Source: SZUA-547 sp963669315
GTDB lineage: Bacteria; Pseudomonadota; Alphaproteobacteria; Rhodobacterales; Rhodobacteraceae
Direction of reading: 5' to 3'
Assembly: GCA_963669315.1 (NCBI GenBank)
Contig: OY770021.1
Span: 2,976,001-3,040,000, forward strand
DNA: 64,000 nucleotides
Shown in pieces: positions 18,258 through 26,762 of this stretch. The first letter of the stretch is position 1; each line of letters starts with the position of its first letter. A model generated the notes under the pieces. That model was not told the origin of the DNA and searched no databases. It saw only the letters and a list, made by a program, of their open reading frames with translations. The position numbers were made by a program, and so were the translations under genes.

Positions 18258-19466
18258 TCAACAAAACCCCTGCAACCCGGTCTGGGCGCGGCCGAGGATC
18301 AGCGCGTGCACATCATGGGTGCCCTCATAGGTGTTGACCGACTCGAGGTTGAGCATGTGGCGAATCACCTGGAATTCCTCGCTGATGCCGTTACCGCCAT
18401 GCATGTCGCGGGCGTGCCGGGCGATCTCAAGCGCCTTGCCGCAGTTGTTGCGCTTGATAAGGGAGATCATCTCGGGCGCGGCGTTCGCCTGATCCATCAG
18501 CCGTCCGACCCGCAGCGCGGCCTGCAGGCCCAGCGAGATCTCCGTCTGCATGTTGGCCAGTTTCAGCTGATAGAGTTGAGTCTGGGCGATCGGCCTGCCG
18601 AACTGCTTGCGGTCCAGGCCATATTGCCGAGCCGCATGCCAGCAGGCCTCGGCCGCGCCCATCACGCCCCAGGCGATGCCATAGCGCGCCCGGTTGAGGC
18701 AGCCGAAGGGGCCGGTCAGGCCCTCGGCGCCTGGAAGGAGCGCATCCTCGCCCACTTCGACGCCGCTCATCACGATCTCGCCGGTGATCGATGCGCGCAG
18801 GCTCTGCTTGCCTCTGATCTTCGGAGCTGAAAGGCCTTTTGCGTCTTTTTCCAAAACAAAGCCGCGAATTTTTCCGCCATGAGCGTCGGATTTGGCCCAG
18901 ACAATGAAAACATCGGCGATCGGCGAGTTCGAAATCCATGTTTTGGCGCCGTTCAGCACGTAACCGCCATCCGTCTTTTTCGCGGTCGTCTTCATCGAGC
19001 CGGGATCGGACCCCGCGTCCGGTTCCGTCAGGCCGAAACACCCGATCAGCTCGCCGGTGGCGAGACCAGGCAGATATTTGCGCCGCTGCTCCTCTGTTCC
19101 GTAGGCGTAGATCGGATACATCACCAGCGAGCTCTGCACCGACATCATCGAGCGGTAGCCTGAATCCACCCGCTCCACTTCGCGCGCGACCAGCCCGTAG
19201 GCCACATAACCCGCGCCGAGCCCGCCATATTCCTCCGGGATCGAGACGCCCAGAAAACCCATTTCGCCCATCTCGGTGAAAATGGCCGGGTCGGTCTCAT
19301 CATTGGCGTAGGCGTCGATCGCGCGCGGTTGCAACTTCTCCTGCGCATAAGCGAAAGCGGAGTCGCGGATCAGGCGCTCTTCTTCCTGCAACTGCTCCTC
19401 AAGCAGAAACGGGTCTTCCCAACTGAAGCTTCCAAGGCCCGGTTTGTCTTTGGGTTTCAGTGTCAT
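18258..19466 (-). CDS. gcdH: Glutaryl-CoA dehydrogenase-like acyl-CoA dehydrogenase
   Basis: A 402-residue FAD enzyme expected to oxidise and decarboxylate glutaryl-CoA to crotonyl-CoA. The first acyl-CoA dehydrogenase signature region has CFGLTEPDAGSDPGSM. The C-terminal part has MHGGNGISEEFQVIRH and the catalytic Glu near residue 381 in TYEGTHDVHAL, both characteristic of GcdH rather than short-chain enzymes. It is intact and lies 21 bases before the E1 gene. The operon could run from a 2-aminoadipate-type amino acid to crotonyl-CoA. Confidence 0.88.
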   Translation of the reverse strand: MTLKPKDKPGLGSFSWEDPFLLEEQLQEEERLIRDSAFAYAQEKLQPRAIDAYANDETDPAIFTEMGEMGFLGVSIPEEYGGLGAGYVAYGLVAREVERVDSGYRSMMSVQSSLVMYPIYAYGTEEQRRKYLPGLATGELIGCFGLTEPDAGSDPGSMKTTAKKTDGGYVLNGAKTWISNSPIADVFIVWAKSDAHGGKIRGFVLEKDAKGLSAPKIRGKQSLRASITGEIVMSGVEVGEDALLPGAEGLTGPFGCLNRARYGIAWGVMGAAEACWHAARQYGLDRKQFGRPIAQTQLYQLKLANMQTEISLGLQAALRVGRLMDQANAAPEMISLIKRNNCGKALEIARHARDMHGGNGISEEFQVIRHMLNLESVNTYEGTHDVHALILGRAQTGLQGFC

Positions 19467-19478
19467 AACGGTATCCTG

Positions 19479-20084
19479 TCAGTTCCTGAGAGCGTCGACG
19501 GCCTGGTGGATGCGCGTCAGCCCCTCGGTCAAATCCTGCGTGGAATAAGCATAGGACATTCGGAAGTGCCCAGGCAGGCCAAAGGCGCGGCCCGGCACCA
19601 GCGCCACCAGCGCGTCTTCCAAAAGATAGCGGCAAAAATCGCTGTCCGATTCAAGTGCTTCGCCCGCGGGCGTCGTCTTGCCGATCACGCCCGCGCAGGA
19701 TGGAAACGCATAGAATGCTCCGTCCGGCGCTGAGCAATCGAGATGCGGCGTCGCATTCAATCGCCGCACGATCAGGTCCCTCCGGCCGCGGAATTCTTCG
19801 CGTCGCTCGGCCAAGAGCGCCTGTGGGCCAGTCAAGGCCGCCAGCGCCGCCGCCTGGCTGATCGAACATGCCCCAGACGTGGATTGTCCCTGGATCGCCA
19901 CCATGGTCTCGATGAGTTCGGCCGGGCCGATCCCCCAACCGATGCGCCAACCCGTCATGGCGTAGGCCTTGGAAACCCCGTTTACGACAAGCGTCCGGTC
20001 GGCCAAATCAGGCGCAGCTTCGCGGAACGACGTAAACGGCGTATACGTAATGCGGCGGTAGATCTCATCGGCGATGATCCAGAC
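19479..20084 (-). pseudogene. Class I aminotransferase, C-terminal half (cut by IS6)
   Basis: About 200 codons remain of a PLP aminotransferase of the aspartate-aminotransferase fold, normally about 390-400 residues. The PLP-binding lysine lies in GVSKAYAMTGWRIGWG, preceded by ADEIYRR. The C-terminus has RMSYA, with the substrate-carboxylate Arg. The N-terminal half is removed at 20085, where an IS6 element begins in the opposite module. A TTG near 20006 could start a short product, but it would lack the fold. It was probably the first gene of the E1/gcdH operon, so that operon may have lost its promoter. Confidence 0.85.
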
Positions 20085-20902
20085 GGTGGTGTCAGACAGA
20101 TTCTAACCAGTCTCACTTTCCCTCAAAACGCAGGAACTTAGGCGGAACAAAGCAGCCGCCACTCCTCAAGTGCGGCGGTTCGGAAGAGCTTGAAATTTCG
20201 TCTTGAGTTGAGGTGGCGTTCCCGATTGAAGAGGTTGTAGACGGAGGAATGGACGGCGGCGAACATTTGCAGGCTTCGCATACGCCGGAAGCGCTGCATC
20301 GCCCGCTCTCTTCGTCGAAATGGCAGGTGTGAATTCTCGACGCGGTTGTTGAGCCAGCGCCCCGTGGATTGAAGATCTGACCAACCAAGCTCGCGCAGTG
20401 CGGCCCGATAGGATGGCAGCCGATCGGTGACGATTTCCCGCGGAGGACCATACCTCCGCATCAATTTTCTGAGGAATTTCAACGCCGCCTTCTTGTTTCG
20501 GCGCTTGGTGACGAAAACGTCGAGCACCTCTCCCTCGTGATCGACGGCGCGCCAGAGATAGCAGCGCTCGCCGTTGATCTTCACGAACACCTCATCCAGA
20601 TGCCATCGCCAGTTCGAGAACGCCCGCATCCGGTCAACCCGCTTGCGCCGGATCTCGGCGGCGAATTTGGGCCCAAATCGCAACCACCAGAACCGGATCG
20701 TCTCATAGCTGACGTCGATCCCACGCTCGTGGAGAAGGTCTTCGACATTTCGGAGCGACAACGGGAATCTGAGATACATCATGACGGCCAGGCGGATGAC
20801 CTCAGGGCTGCTATGGAAGCCCTTGAACGGATTACTCTTAATCATCCGAGGACGCTACGAATCCGTTCCGCTCTCCTCAAGGCCAAACTTTCTGACAACG
20901 CC
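20085..20902 (-). mobile_element. IS6-family insertion sequence, complete (818 bp)
   Basis: Bounded by GGTGGTGTCAG at 20085 and CTGACAACGCC ending at 20902, which are imperfect inverted repeats. The 818 bp length equals that of the copy at 31311-32128. It truncates an aminotransferase on the left and joins directly to a fragment of another IS6 copy on the right. There is no target duplication. This subtype differs clearly in sequence from the other two full copies. Confidence 0.88.
20138..20845 (-). CDS. IS6-family transposase
   Basis: A 235-residue DDE transposase. DDE residues are seen in WHLDEVFVKING, IVTDRLPSYRAAL and the Glu of NNRVENSHLPFRR. It starts MIKSNPFKGFHSSPEV. It seems intact. 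Relative to the copies at 31364 and 39730 it carries many substitutions, so it entered separately or earlier. Confidence 0.92.
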   Translation of the reverse strand: MIKSNPFKGFHSSPEVIRLAVMMYLRFPLSLRNVEDLLHERGIDVSYETIRFWWLRFGPKFAAEIRRKRVDRMRAFSNWRWHLDEVFVKINGERCYLWRAVDHEGEVLDVFVTKRRNKKAALKFLRKLMRRYGPPREIVTDRLPSYRAALRELGWSDLQSTGRWLNNRVENSHLPFRRRERAMQRFRRMRSLQMFAAVHSSVYNLFNRERHLNSRRNFKLFRTAALEEWRLLCSA

Positions 20903-21142
20903 GAACATCGGACCAAACCGCTGCCACCAGAACCGGATCGTCTCGTGGCTGATATCGATCCCGCGCTCGTGGAGCAGATCCTCCACATTCCGCAACGAGA
21001 GCGGGAAGCGAATATACATCATCACCGCGAGGCGAATGACGTCAGGGCTGCTGTGGAAGCCCTTGAACGGGTTACTCTTACTCATCCGGGGACGCTAGGG
21101 GAGGGCCCTCCGTGCCTCAAGCCGAATTCTTCTGACAAGCCC
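20903..21142 (-). mobile_element. IS6 fragment (transposase 5' part and right end)
   Basis: The first 61 or so codons of an IS6 transposase (MSKSNPFKGFHSSPDV to about RFGPMFG) and its right terminus, CTGACAAGCCC ending at 21142. The inner side is cut exactly at the edge of the 20085-20902 copy. That is the pattern left when one IS6 inserts beside or in another and deletes the DNA between them. Confidence 0.85.
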
Positions 21143-21234
21143 GTGCGGGCATCGCAGGGTCCTCCTGAACAGGAGGAATCACAAAATCACCGCCCTGGGA
21201 ATCCCCCGCGATTCAACGTTCAGTCGAAAGGCTT

Positions 21235-21281
21235 TAGGGGAGGGCCCTCCGTGCCTCAAGCCGAATTCTTCTGACAGGACC
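21235..21281 (-). mobile_element. IS6 right-end fragment
   Basis: These 47 bases repeat the terminal part of the IS6 right end seen at 21096-21142, including AATTCTTCTGACA, and end CTGACAGGACC. Only the tip is present. Between this and the previous end lies about 90 bp of unrecognised DNA with a small TCCTCCTG/CAGGAGGA hairpin near 21161-21178. Confidence 0.75.
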
Positions 21282-21316
21282 CTTGCAAACCAGGGGCCGT
21301 CCAAACATGACAACGC

Positions 21317-21399
21317 CCCTTGAATGGGTTGAGTGTGGACATTCCCGGACGCTACGAATCCGCACCGCCCGGCTCAAGGCTTAACTTTCTGAAAAGCCC
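21317..21399 (-). mobile_element. Diverged IS6 right-end fragment
   Basis: The stretch from CCCTTGAATGGGTT through GGACGCTACGAATCC to CTGAAAAGCCC matches the first few codons and right end of an IS6 of the 20085 subtype, with several changes, including in the tip. It is the oldest-looking of four stacked right ends. Confidence 0.65.
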
Positions 21400-21518
21400 C
21401 ATTAACGATAAATCGACGATCTCAGAGGCCGCTCCCGTGGCATCGATGGCTGCACAATCTTGATCGATATCATGTCCTTTCGAGTTTCCTTGCCGTGTGA
21501 TGCCGCTAGGGGGGCGGA

Positions 21519-23534
21519 ATGCGAAAGGTGCTCGTCGATTGGGTGGATTGGCTTCATAGGCGGCCCGAACTGGCGCGGGTCGGGGTCGTCGCCCTGATCG
21601 GCACGGTTCTGTCATGGGTCACCTACGAGACCGTGTATTTTCTCAATCCGTTCGAACCGAGGGCGTCAACAAGCTGGGCCGTGTCGTTCACGATCGGCGT
21701 GTTCCGCCAGCACCACTTGCACCGCACCCTCTCGTTCCCACAGACCGCCGTCCCTTACCGCACGTCGCTACTGCGGGACATCATCGCGAGCCTCATCGTG
21801 ATCGTCTTGAGCACAACGCTGAATTTCACGCTGAACGAAATAGGCAAGATTAACCATCGCACCGCCTGGGCGATATGTCTCGTTTCAGTCGCCGCCATCG
21901 ACTATCTGCTGATCAAGCTCTACGTATTTCCGGGGCGCCGAGCGGACGCTCCTTCCAAGACGGGAAGCGCCCGGTCGGGCGATGCATCTTCAAGACCTTA
22001 TATCGACCTCACGCCAATCGCCCGTCTCTATGCCACCCGCCGAACATGCGCGATACGGTCGCTCGATCCCGAAGCGGCGCAACGCCGCGTCCTTCGGCGG
22101 CTGGTCGCGAGAGCCGCCGGGACACAGTTCGGACGTGAACATGGATTCTCGCAAATCGTCAGCGTTGAGGCTTACCAAAATGCCGTGCTACCCCGTGATT
22201 TTGAGGCGTTCTGGGAAGAATGGTGGCGCGCGCCCCATCCTGACCTCGTGGACGTGACGTGGCCAGGCCGCATCCCCTATTTCGCGATGACTTCCGGCAC
22301 GACGACTGGCCGCTCGAAGCACATTCCCTACACTTCCGAGATGCGTCGCGACGCCGTCAGAGGCTTTGTTGATCTGCTCTGTTTTCACCTCGACGCCAAT
22401 CGAGAGAGCCGGCTGCTTGGTGGAAGCTTCCTCGCCCTCGCCGGTCCAACGGAACTTGCTGCGCATGAGGGGACGGCGACCGGCGCGGTCAGCGCGATTA
22501 CCGCGGGCGCAGCCCCCAGAATTTTGCGGCACAGGTTTCTTCCGCCGAGCGAGATCGCCAATTTGCACGACTGGCGCGAAAAGATCCGGAGGCTCGCGCC
22601 CATTTCGCTCGCCAGCGACGTCAGATTTCTCGGCGGTTCACCGAATTGGCTACTGGTCTACCTGGAAGAAGTGGGCAAGATCAGGGGCGGGGACGCCGGA
22701 AAGCTGGTGGACTGGTATCCCAACCTCGAGTTGATCGCTCATGGCGGGGTCAATTTTATGCCCTATCGAGAGCGGTTTGAGGCGCTCCTCGCAGGCGGCC
22801 ACGCCGAAACCCGAGAACTCTATTCCGCGAGCGAAGGCGTTTTCGCCTACGCAGATCGGGGAGATGGCGACGGCTTGCGGCTGCACCTTGATGGTAATGT
22901 CTTCTTCGAGTTCATCCCTGTAGACTCGCTCGACTGCGACATCCCCGTCCGGCACTGGATCAGAACCGTCGAAACTGATGTGGACTATGCGCTTGCGATC
23001 ACGACCGCCGCGGGGCTCTGGTGCTACCTGCTGGGCGACATCGTGCGTTTCGTTTCGACCCGGCCGCCCCGGATCGCGATTGTCGGAAGGCTGGGCCAGG
23101 GACTTTCGGCCTATGGCGAGCACCTGATCGAGAGCGAAGTCGCAGACGCGCTCGCGGCGGCCGCGGCATCCGTAGGTCGCGCCGTGCTCGATTACACCAT
23201 GGGCGCAACCGAAACCGGCGAAAGGAGCCAGCACCTGCTGCTCGTCGAAACGGACGCGCCTATGTCGCGGCCGCTGGTCAGCGCCTTCGCGACAGCTTTC
23301 GACGCGGCGCTCCGCGCGGACAATGAGGACTACGCGGAGCTGCGAGAGAACGACTACGCTCTCGATCGCCCCCTCATCGTCAACGTCTTGCCAGATGGGT
23401 TCGCATCATGGATGGAATCGCACCGGCGGCTGGGCGGGCAGAACAAAATCCCGCGTGTCGCCAAGGACCCGGAGATGCTCACTGGCATGATGGCGTTCTT
23501 CCGAAACCACGGCTTCGCAGGAGAAGAAGGGTGA
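21519..23534 (+). CDS. GtrA-GH3 fusion: membrane-anchored acyl-adenylating enzyme
   Basis: A 671-residue protein with two parts. Residues about 18-140 form four membrane segments with a GtrA-like pattern (near 20-42, 52-68, 84-105 and 113-138). Residues about 160-665 match the GH3 family of acyl-acid amido synthetases. The adenylate-binding motifs are visible: TSGTTTGRSKHIPYT at 258-272, YSASEG at 435-440, and YLLGDIVRF at 503-511. GH3 enzymes activate a carboxylic acid with ATP and usually join it to an amine or amino acid. The GtrA part suggests polyisoprenyl or membrane lipid contact. ATG 21519 follows a purine-rich GGGGGGCGGA. It overlaps the next gene. I do not know a described protein with this fusion. 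Confidence 0.78.
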   Translation: MRKVLVDWVDWLHRRPELARVGVVALIGTVLSWVTYETVYFLNPFEPRASTSWAVSFTIGVFRQHHLHRTLSFPQTAVPYRTSLLRDIIASLIVIVLSTTLNFTLNEIGKINHRTAWAICLVSVAAIDYLLIKLYVFPGRRADAPSKTGSARSGDASSRPYIDLTPIARLYATRRTCAIRSLDPEAAQRRVLRRLVARAAGTQFGREHGFSQIVSVEAYQNAVLPRDFEAFWEEWWRAPHPDLVDVTWPGRIPYFAMTSGTTTGRSKHIPYTSEMRRDAVRGFVDLLCFHLDANRESRLLGGSFLALAGPTELAAHEGTATGAVSAITAGAAPRILRHRFLPPSEIANLHDWREKIRRLAPISLASDVRFLGGSPNWLLVYLEEVGKIRGGDAGKLVDWYPNLELIAHGGVNFMPYRERFEALLAGGHAETRELYSASEGVFAYADRGDGDGLRLHLDGNVFFEFIPVDSLDCDIPVRHWIRTVETDVDYALAITTAAGLWCYLLGDIVRFVSTRPPRIAIVGRLGQGLSAYGEHLIESEVADALAAAAASVGRAVLDYTMGATETGERSQHLLLVETDAPMSRPLVSAFATAFDAALRADNEDYAELRENDYALDRPLIVNVLPDGFASWMESHRRLGGQNKIPRVAKDPEMLTGMMAFFRNHGFAGEEG

Positions 23535-24589
23535 CCGCCGGAGCACTCTGGTCCGATCCCAACAGCGGTCGCCGGATTCTGCGAAGCAAGTCGCCATCGT
23601 CCGCGACGATCGCGATGCTTGACGCCACGATCTGGGGCAGCAGGACGTCGCGTTACCGCATTCTGGGCGTGACGGAAAAGCTCCGGCGTTTGCGCGATCC
23701 AAGTTTTTTCACGCTTCATGAGCGAGATCAGGAAGTCGCAGTGATCGTCTTGGATTTTTGCCGGAAGTCGGTGCTCGGAAGGGATTGCGGAGCCTATCAT
23801 TTCGTGATGGCCGCGACAGTTCCCGAGCGCAGAAACGAAGGTCTGGCCTCCGTGCTTCTCGATGCCGTGAAAAAACACGCGATTGAAACGGTCGGTCGTC
23901 CCGGTCTCGGCTTCGCCTATGTGGAGGCCACGACCGAGTTCTCGCTGAGGCTGTCGAACGGGATCAGCCACGCCATCGAGGCGACGGTCCCGCTCACCTT
24001 TTTCACGCGATTCACGCCTCGGGACGAGGTGTCGGTGGAGCAGGCGGCGCCCAAGGATTTACAACGCATCGTCGACGAGTTGCAGGCGGTCTACGCCGAT
24101 CACGAGCTTGCGGATTTTTCGGCGTCCGTGAGGACCGATGAGTATTTCCTTTTGCGAGATGGCGGTCGGATCGTCGCCGGCGCCCAAGCCGAACAAATCC
24201 GCTTGTCCGTCGTCGAGATTCCCGGAGTTATGGGATGGATTCTCCTCAATGTCGCTCCACGGATTTCGTTTCTCCGCAGAATCATCGATCTCGATGACCT
24301 CAAAATCATTCGCCTGAGCAATCTTCTCGTTCGACCCGGAGAGGAGGCCGCTTTCGCCCACCTTGCCGAGGCGCTTCTCGACCAGTGTGAAGCCAGGATC
24401 GGGCTGATCATGTTAGACGCCCGCAGTTCGATCCTCGACCGCATCCGATCGCATGTGCGGATGGGGCTTCTGTCGCGCGCAATCCGAGGGGCGGTCATGA
24501 ACCGCATCGATGTTGTCGGCATGGACGCTGAGATGATCGAGGCGCTTTCCTCTCGGCCGTTGCTCGTCAGCGCTGCGGACGTGATCTGA
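23531..24589 (+). CDS. GNAT-fold N-acyltransferase
   Basis: About 352 residues. The acyl-CoA binding motif A of the GNAT fold, ATVPERRNEGLASVLLDAV, lies near residues 95-113. The rest resembles a second GNAT-like half without a clear motif. The start is the GTG at 23531, because it overlaps the GH3 stop codon by 4 bases and gives a compact N-terminus. A longer frame from 23408 would only read through the GH3 gene. A GNAT-type N-acyltransferase acts as ceramide synthase in Caulobacter (bCerS), and this gene lies beside an alpha-oxoamine synthase, so a similar N-acylation step is plausible. That link is inference. Confidence 0.7.
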   Translation: MTAGALWSDPNSGRRILRSKSPSSATIAMLDATIWGSRTSRYRILGVTEKLRRLRDPSFFTLHERDQEVAVIVLDFCRKSVLGRDCGAYHFVMAATVPERRNEGLASVLLDAVKKHAIETVGRPGLGFAYVEATTEFSLRLSNGISHAIEATVPLTFFTRFTPRDEVSVEQAAPKDLQRIVDELQAVYADHELADFSASVRTDEYFLLRDGGRIVAGAQAEQIRLSVVEIPGVMGWILLNVAPRISFLRRIIDLDDLKIIRLSNLLVRPGEEAAFAHLAEALLDQCEARIGLIMLDARSSILDRIRSHVRMGLLSRAIRGAVMNRIDVVGMDAEMIEALSSRPLLVSAADVI

Positions 24590-24591
24590 GC

Positions 24592-25392
24592 CTAGGCGTC
24601 GCCGCGGACGAGGTATCGCGCAATCGGGCCCGGCATCAGCTTGAAGGCGACCGCAATCGCCTTGTTGAATGCGCCTGGAATGCAGACGGGGCGCTCCGCC
24701 TCTACCGCCCTTATGCAGGCCGCCACGACATCATCGGGTTTCGACCAGAGAAAGCGTGGTATCGCCACGGACTCCACGGTGCCGCCCGCCGCCGCCTGAA
24801 AATCAGTTTCGGTGAAACCGGGGCAAAGCGCCGTGACGTTTACGCCCGTCTGGCGCAGTTCCGCGCTCAGCGCGAGCGAGAACTGCAGCAGGAAGGACTT
24901 CACCGGGTAGTAGAGTGTTCCACCGGCATGTGGCGGCAGCATCGCCGACAGTGACGCCACGTTGATGATGGAACCTGCTCCACGCGCCGCCATTTGCGGC
25001 GCAAAAAGATAAGCGAGACGGACCGGCGCTACGGTCATCACCTCAAGGCAGGCCTTGTGGCGCGCCCAGTCGACTTCGATGAACACGCCCGGCACACCGA
25101 AACCGGCATTGTTAACGAGAACGTCGACCTCGCGGCCGAGGGCTGCGAGCGCGTCGAACAGCCGTTGCGGCGTTTCGGGATCCGCGAGATCGCCAGCCCA
25201 TGGAATTGCATCAATTCCGTGCGCCCGACCGAGATCGGTGGCGACCCTCGCCAGCTGGTCTTCCCGCCGCGCGACCAGGAAAATATCGTGCCCGCGCCGA
25301 GCATAAGCCTCGGCGAACGCTCGCCCGATTCCTGAAGACGCGCCGGTAATCAGCGCTGCAGGCCGTCTGCTTATGGACGCCTCCCCACTCAT
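24592..25392 (-). CDS. Short-chain dehydrogenase/reductase
   Basis: A 266-residue classical SDR. TGASSGIG near residues 15-22 binds NAD(P). NNAG follows in the middle. The catalytic Tyr and Lys lie in YYPVK. ATG 25392 overlaps the stop of the alpha-oxoamine synthase gene as ATGA, so the two are translationally coupled. In sphingolipid routes the product of the oxoamine synthase is a 3-keto base that a reductase of this class converts to the alcohol, so the likely substrate is the 3-keto product of its neighbour. It ends 2 bases from the convergent GNAT gene. Confidence 0.85.
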   Translation of the reverse strand: MSGEASISRRPAALITGASSGIGRAFAEAYARRGHDIFLVARREDQLARVATDLGRAHGIDAIPWAGDLADPETPQRLFDALAALGREVDVLVNNAGFGVPGVFIEVDWARHKACLEVMTVAPVRLAYLFAPQMAARGAGSIINVASLSAMLPPHAGGTLYYPVKSFLLQFSLALSAELRQTGVNVTALCPGFTETDFQAAAGGTVESVAIPRFLWSKPDDVVAACIRAVEAERPVCIPGAFNKAIAVAFKLMPGPIARYLVRGDA

Positions 25393-26660
25393 AGGTGCAG
25401 CGAATCCCGCACTTCCTTGAGGCGCTTCAGCAGAAAGTCGATCTGATCCCGGTCGTGCTCGCACGTCATCACGAACCTGATGCGCGCCTTGCCAACCGGA
25501 ACGGCAGGATACCTTGCGTGCGGCGCGACGATGCCTCGGTGACGTAGAAGCCTGGTCGCCTCCGCCGCTGTGTTCTCATCGCCGATCAGGGTAGGCACGA
25601 TGTGCGCCTCGCTTCCGAGCGTGTCGAAACCCATCGCCTCGACTTCGCGCCGGAAGTAAAAGGCATTTTCGAGCGCCTTCTCGCGGCGCCATGAATCGCG
25701 CTCAGCGATGTCGATCGCCTCAGCCACCCCCGCGGCGATCGAAGGGGGCAAGGGTGCCGAGAAGATGTAAGTTCGGGCGGTGATCCGCAGAAAATCCACA
25801 ATCTCCCGATTTCCTGCGATATAGCCGCCGATTCCGCCGAACGCCTTGGTGAACGTGCCCATCTGGAGATCAACCAGAGAAGGCGCCACACCATGATGCT
25901 CGAGACTGCCGCGTCCGTTCGCGCCAAGCATTCCGACCCCGTGCGCGTCGTCGATCATGAGTACAGCATCGTGCCGCGCCGCTAGATCGACCATGTCGGG
26001 AATCCGTGCAATGTCCCCGTCCATGCTGAACACGCCATCGCTAAGAATGAACTTTGTTCGCGCTTCGGAGGTCTGCAAGAGATCGGACAGTGCGCCTATG
26101 TCCTTGTGCCCATATTTCGAGACCTTGGCGCGGGCTAAGCGAACGCCGTCCACCAGGCTTGCGTGGTTGAGCTCCTCGCTGAATATTTCCCAGCTCTGAT
26201 CGATCCCAACCTTCTCTACAGGCGGAGAAACCGTTTTGGAGCCCAGTTGCGAGACTGCGAGCCTATGAAGCAGGTCGATCCGCATCAGCGCGGGCACGGC
26301 GCCCACATTCGCCATGTATCCAGCAGCGAAGCAGATCGCGTCCTCTTGACCAACGAACTCGGCGATGCGGCGCTCGAGCGCGCGATGTACGTCGATATTG
26401 GCCGCCATCTGGCGCGACCCGCCGGAACCAAGGCCGTAACGGTCGAGCGCCTTGGCGGCCGCCGCCTTGACCTCGGGATGGTTGGAGAGGCCGAGAAGAT
26501 TATTTGAACAGAAGAGAAGGTGATCTCTTCCGTCCACCCACACCACGGGTTCGGTGGTCGCGCTGTTGACGATGGGGTTCTGCGGATAGAGGCCCGAATT
26601 CCGGATGCTTCTGACAAACGCCGCTATCTTAGTCACTGAAGACGGAACACGGTTTGGCAT
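25389..26660 (-). CDS. Alpha-oxoamine synthase (serine palmitoyltransferase/KAPA synthase-like)
   Basis: A 423-residue PLP enzyme that would condense an acyl thioester with an amino acid, releasing CO2. The PLP lysine is near residue 272 in GTFTKAFGGIGGYIAG. The Asp and His of the pocket lie in DDAHGVGMLG (near 237-246). The substrate region NHASLVDG is present. Residues about 126-160 contain an insertion of roughly 20 residues before NHAS relative to common BioF/Kbl/Spt proteins. Without biotin or threonine genes nearby, and next to an SDR, a GNAT and an acyl-CoA ligase, a lipid role fits better than biotin synthesis. The amino-acid substrate is unknown. Confidence 0.85.
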   Translation of the reverse strand: MPNRVPSSVTKIAAFVRSIRNSGLYPQNPIVNSATTEPVVWVDGRDHLLFCSNNLLGLSNHPEVKAAAAKALDRYGLGSGGSRQMAANIDVHRALERRIAEFVGQEDAICFAAGYMANVGAVPALMRIDLLHRLAVSQLGSKTVSPPVEKVGIDQSWEIFSEELNHASLVDGVRLARAKVSKYGHKDIGALSDLLQTSEARTKFILSDGVFSMDGDIARIPDMVDLAARHDAVLMIDDAHGVGMLGANGRGSLEHHGVAPSLVDLQMGTFTKAFGGIGGYIAGNREIVDFLRITARTYIFSAPLPPSIAAGVAEAIDIAERDSWRREKALENAFYFRREVEAMGFDTLGSEAHIVPTLIGDENTAAEATRLLRHRGIVAPHARYPAVPVGKARIRFVMTCEHDRDQIDFLLKRLKEVRDSLHL

Positions 26661-26762
26661 CCGACGACCCTCCCTTTGACCGGCACAGGTTAACCTCGCG
26701 GCGACGTGCGTGAGTTGACTTGTATCATTTTGGTGAAGAGCGATCTGCGTTTTGATCCCGCT

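Noticed and set aside
21143..21234. TCCTCCTG/CAGGAGGA hairpin as a terminator or attachment site
   Set aside because: The stem is short with a 2-base loop and no T tract, in DNA scrambled by IS6 events; no support for a function.
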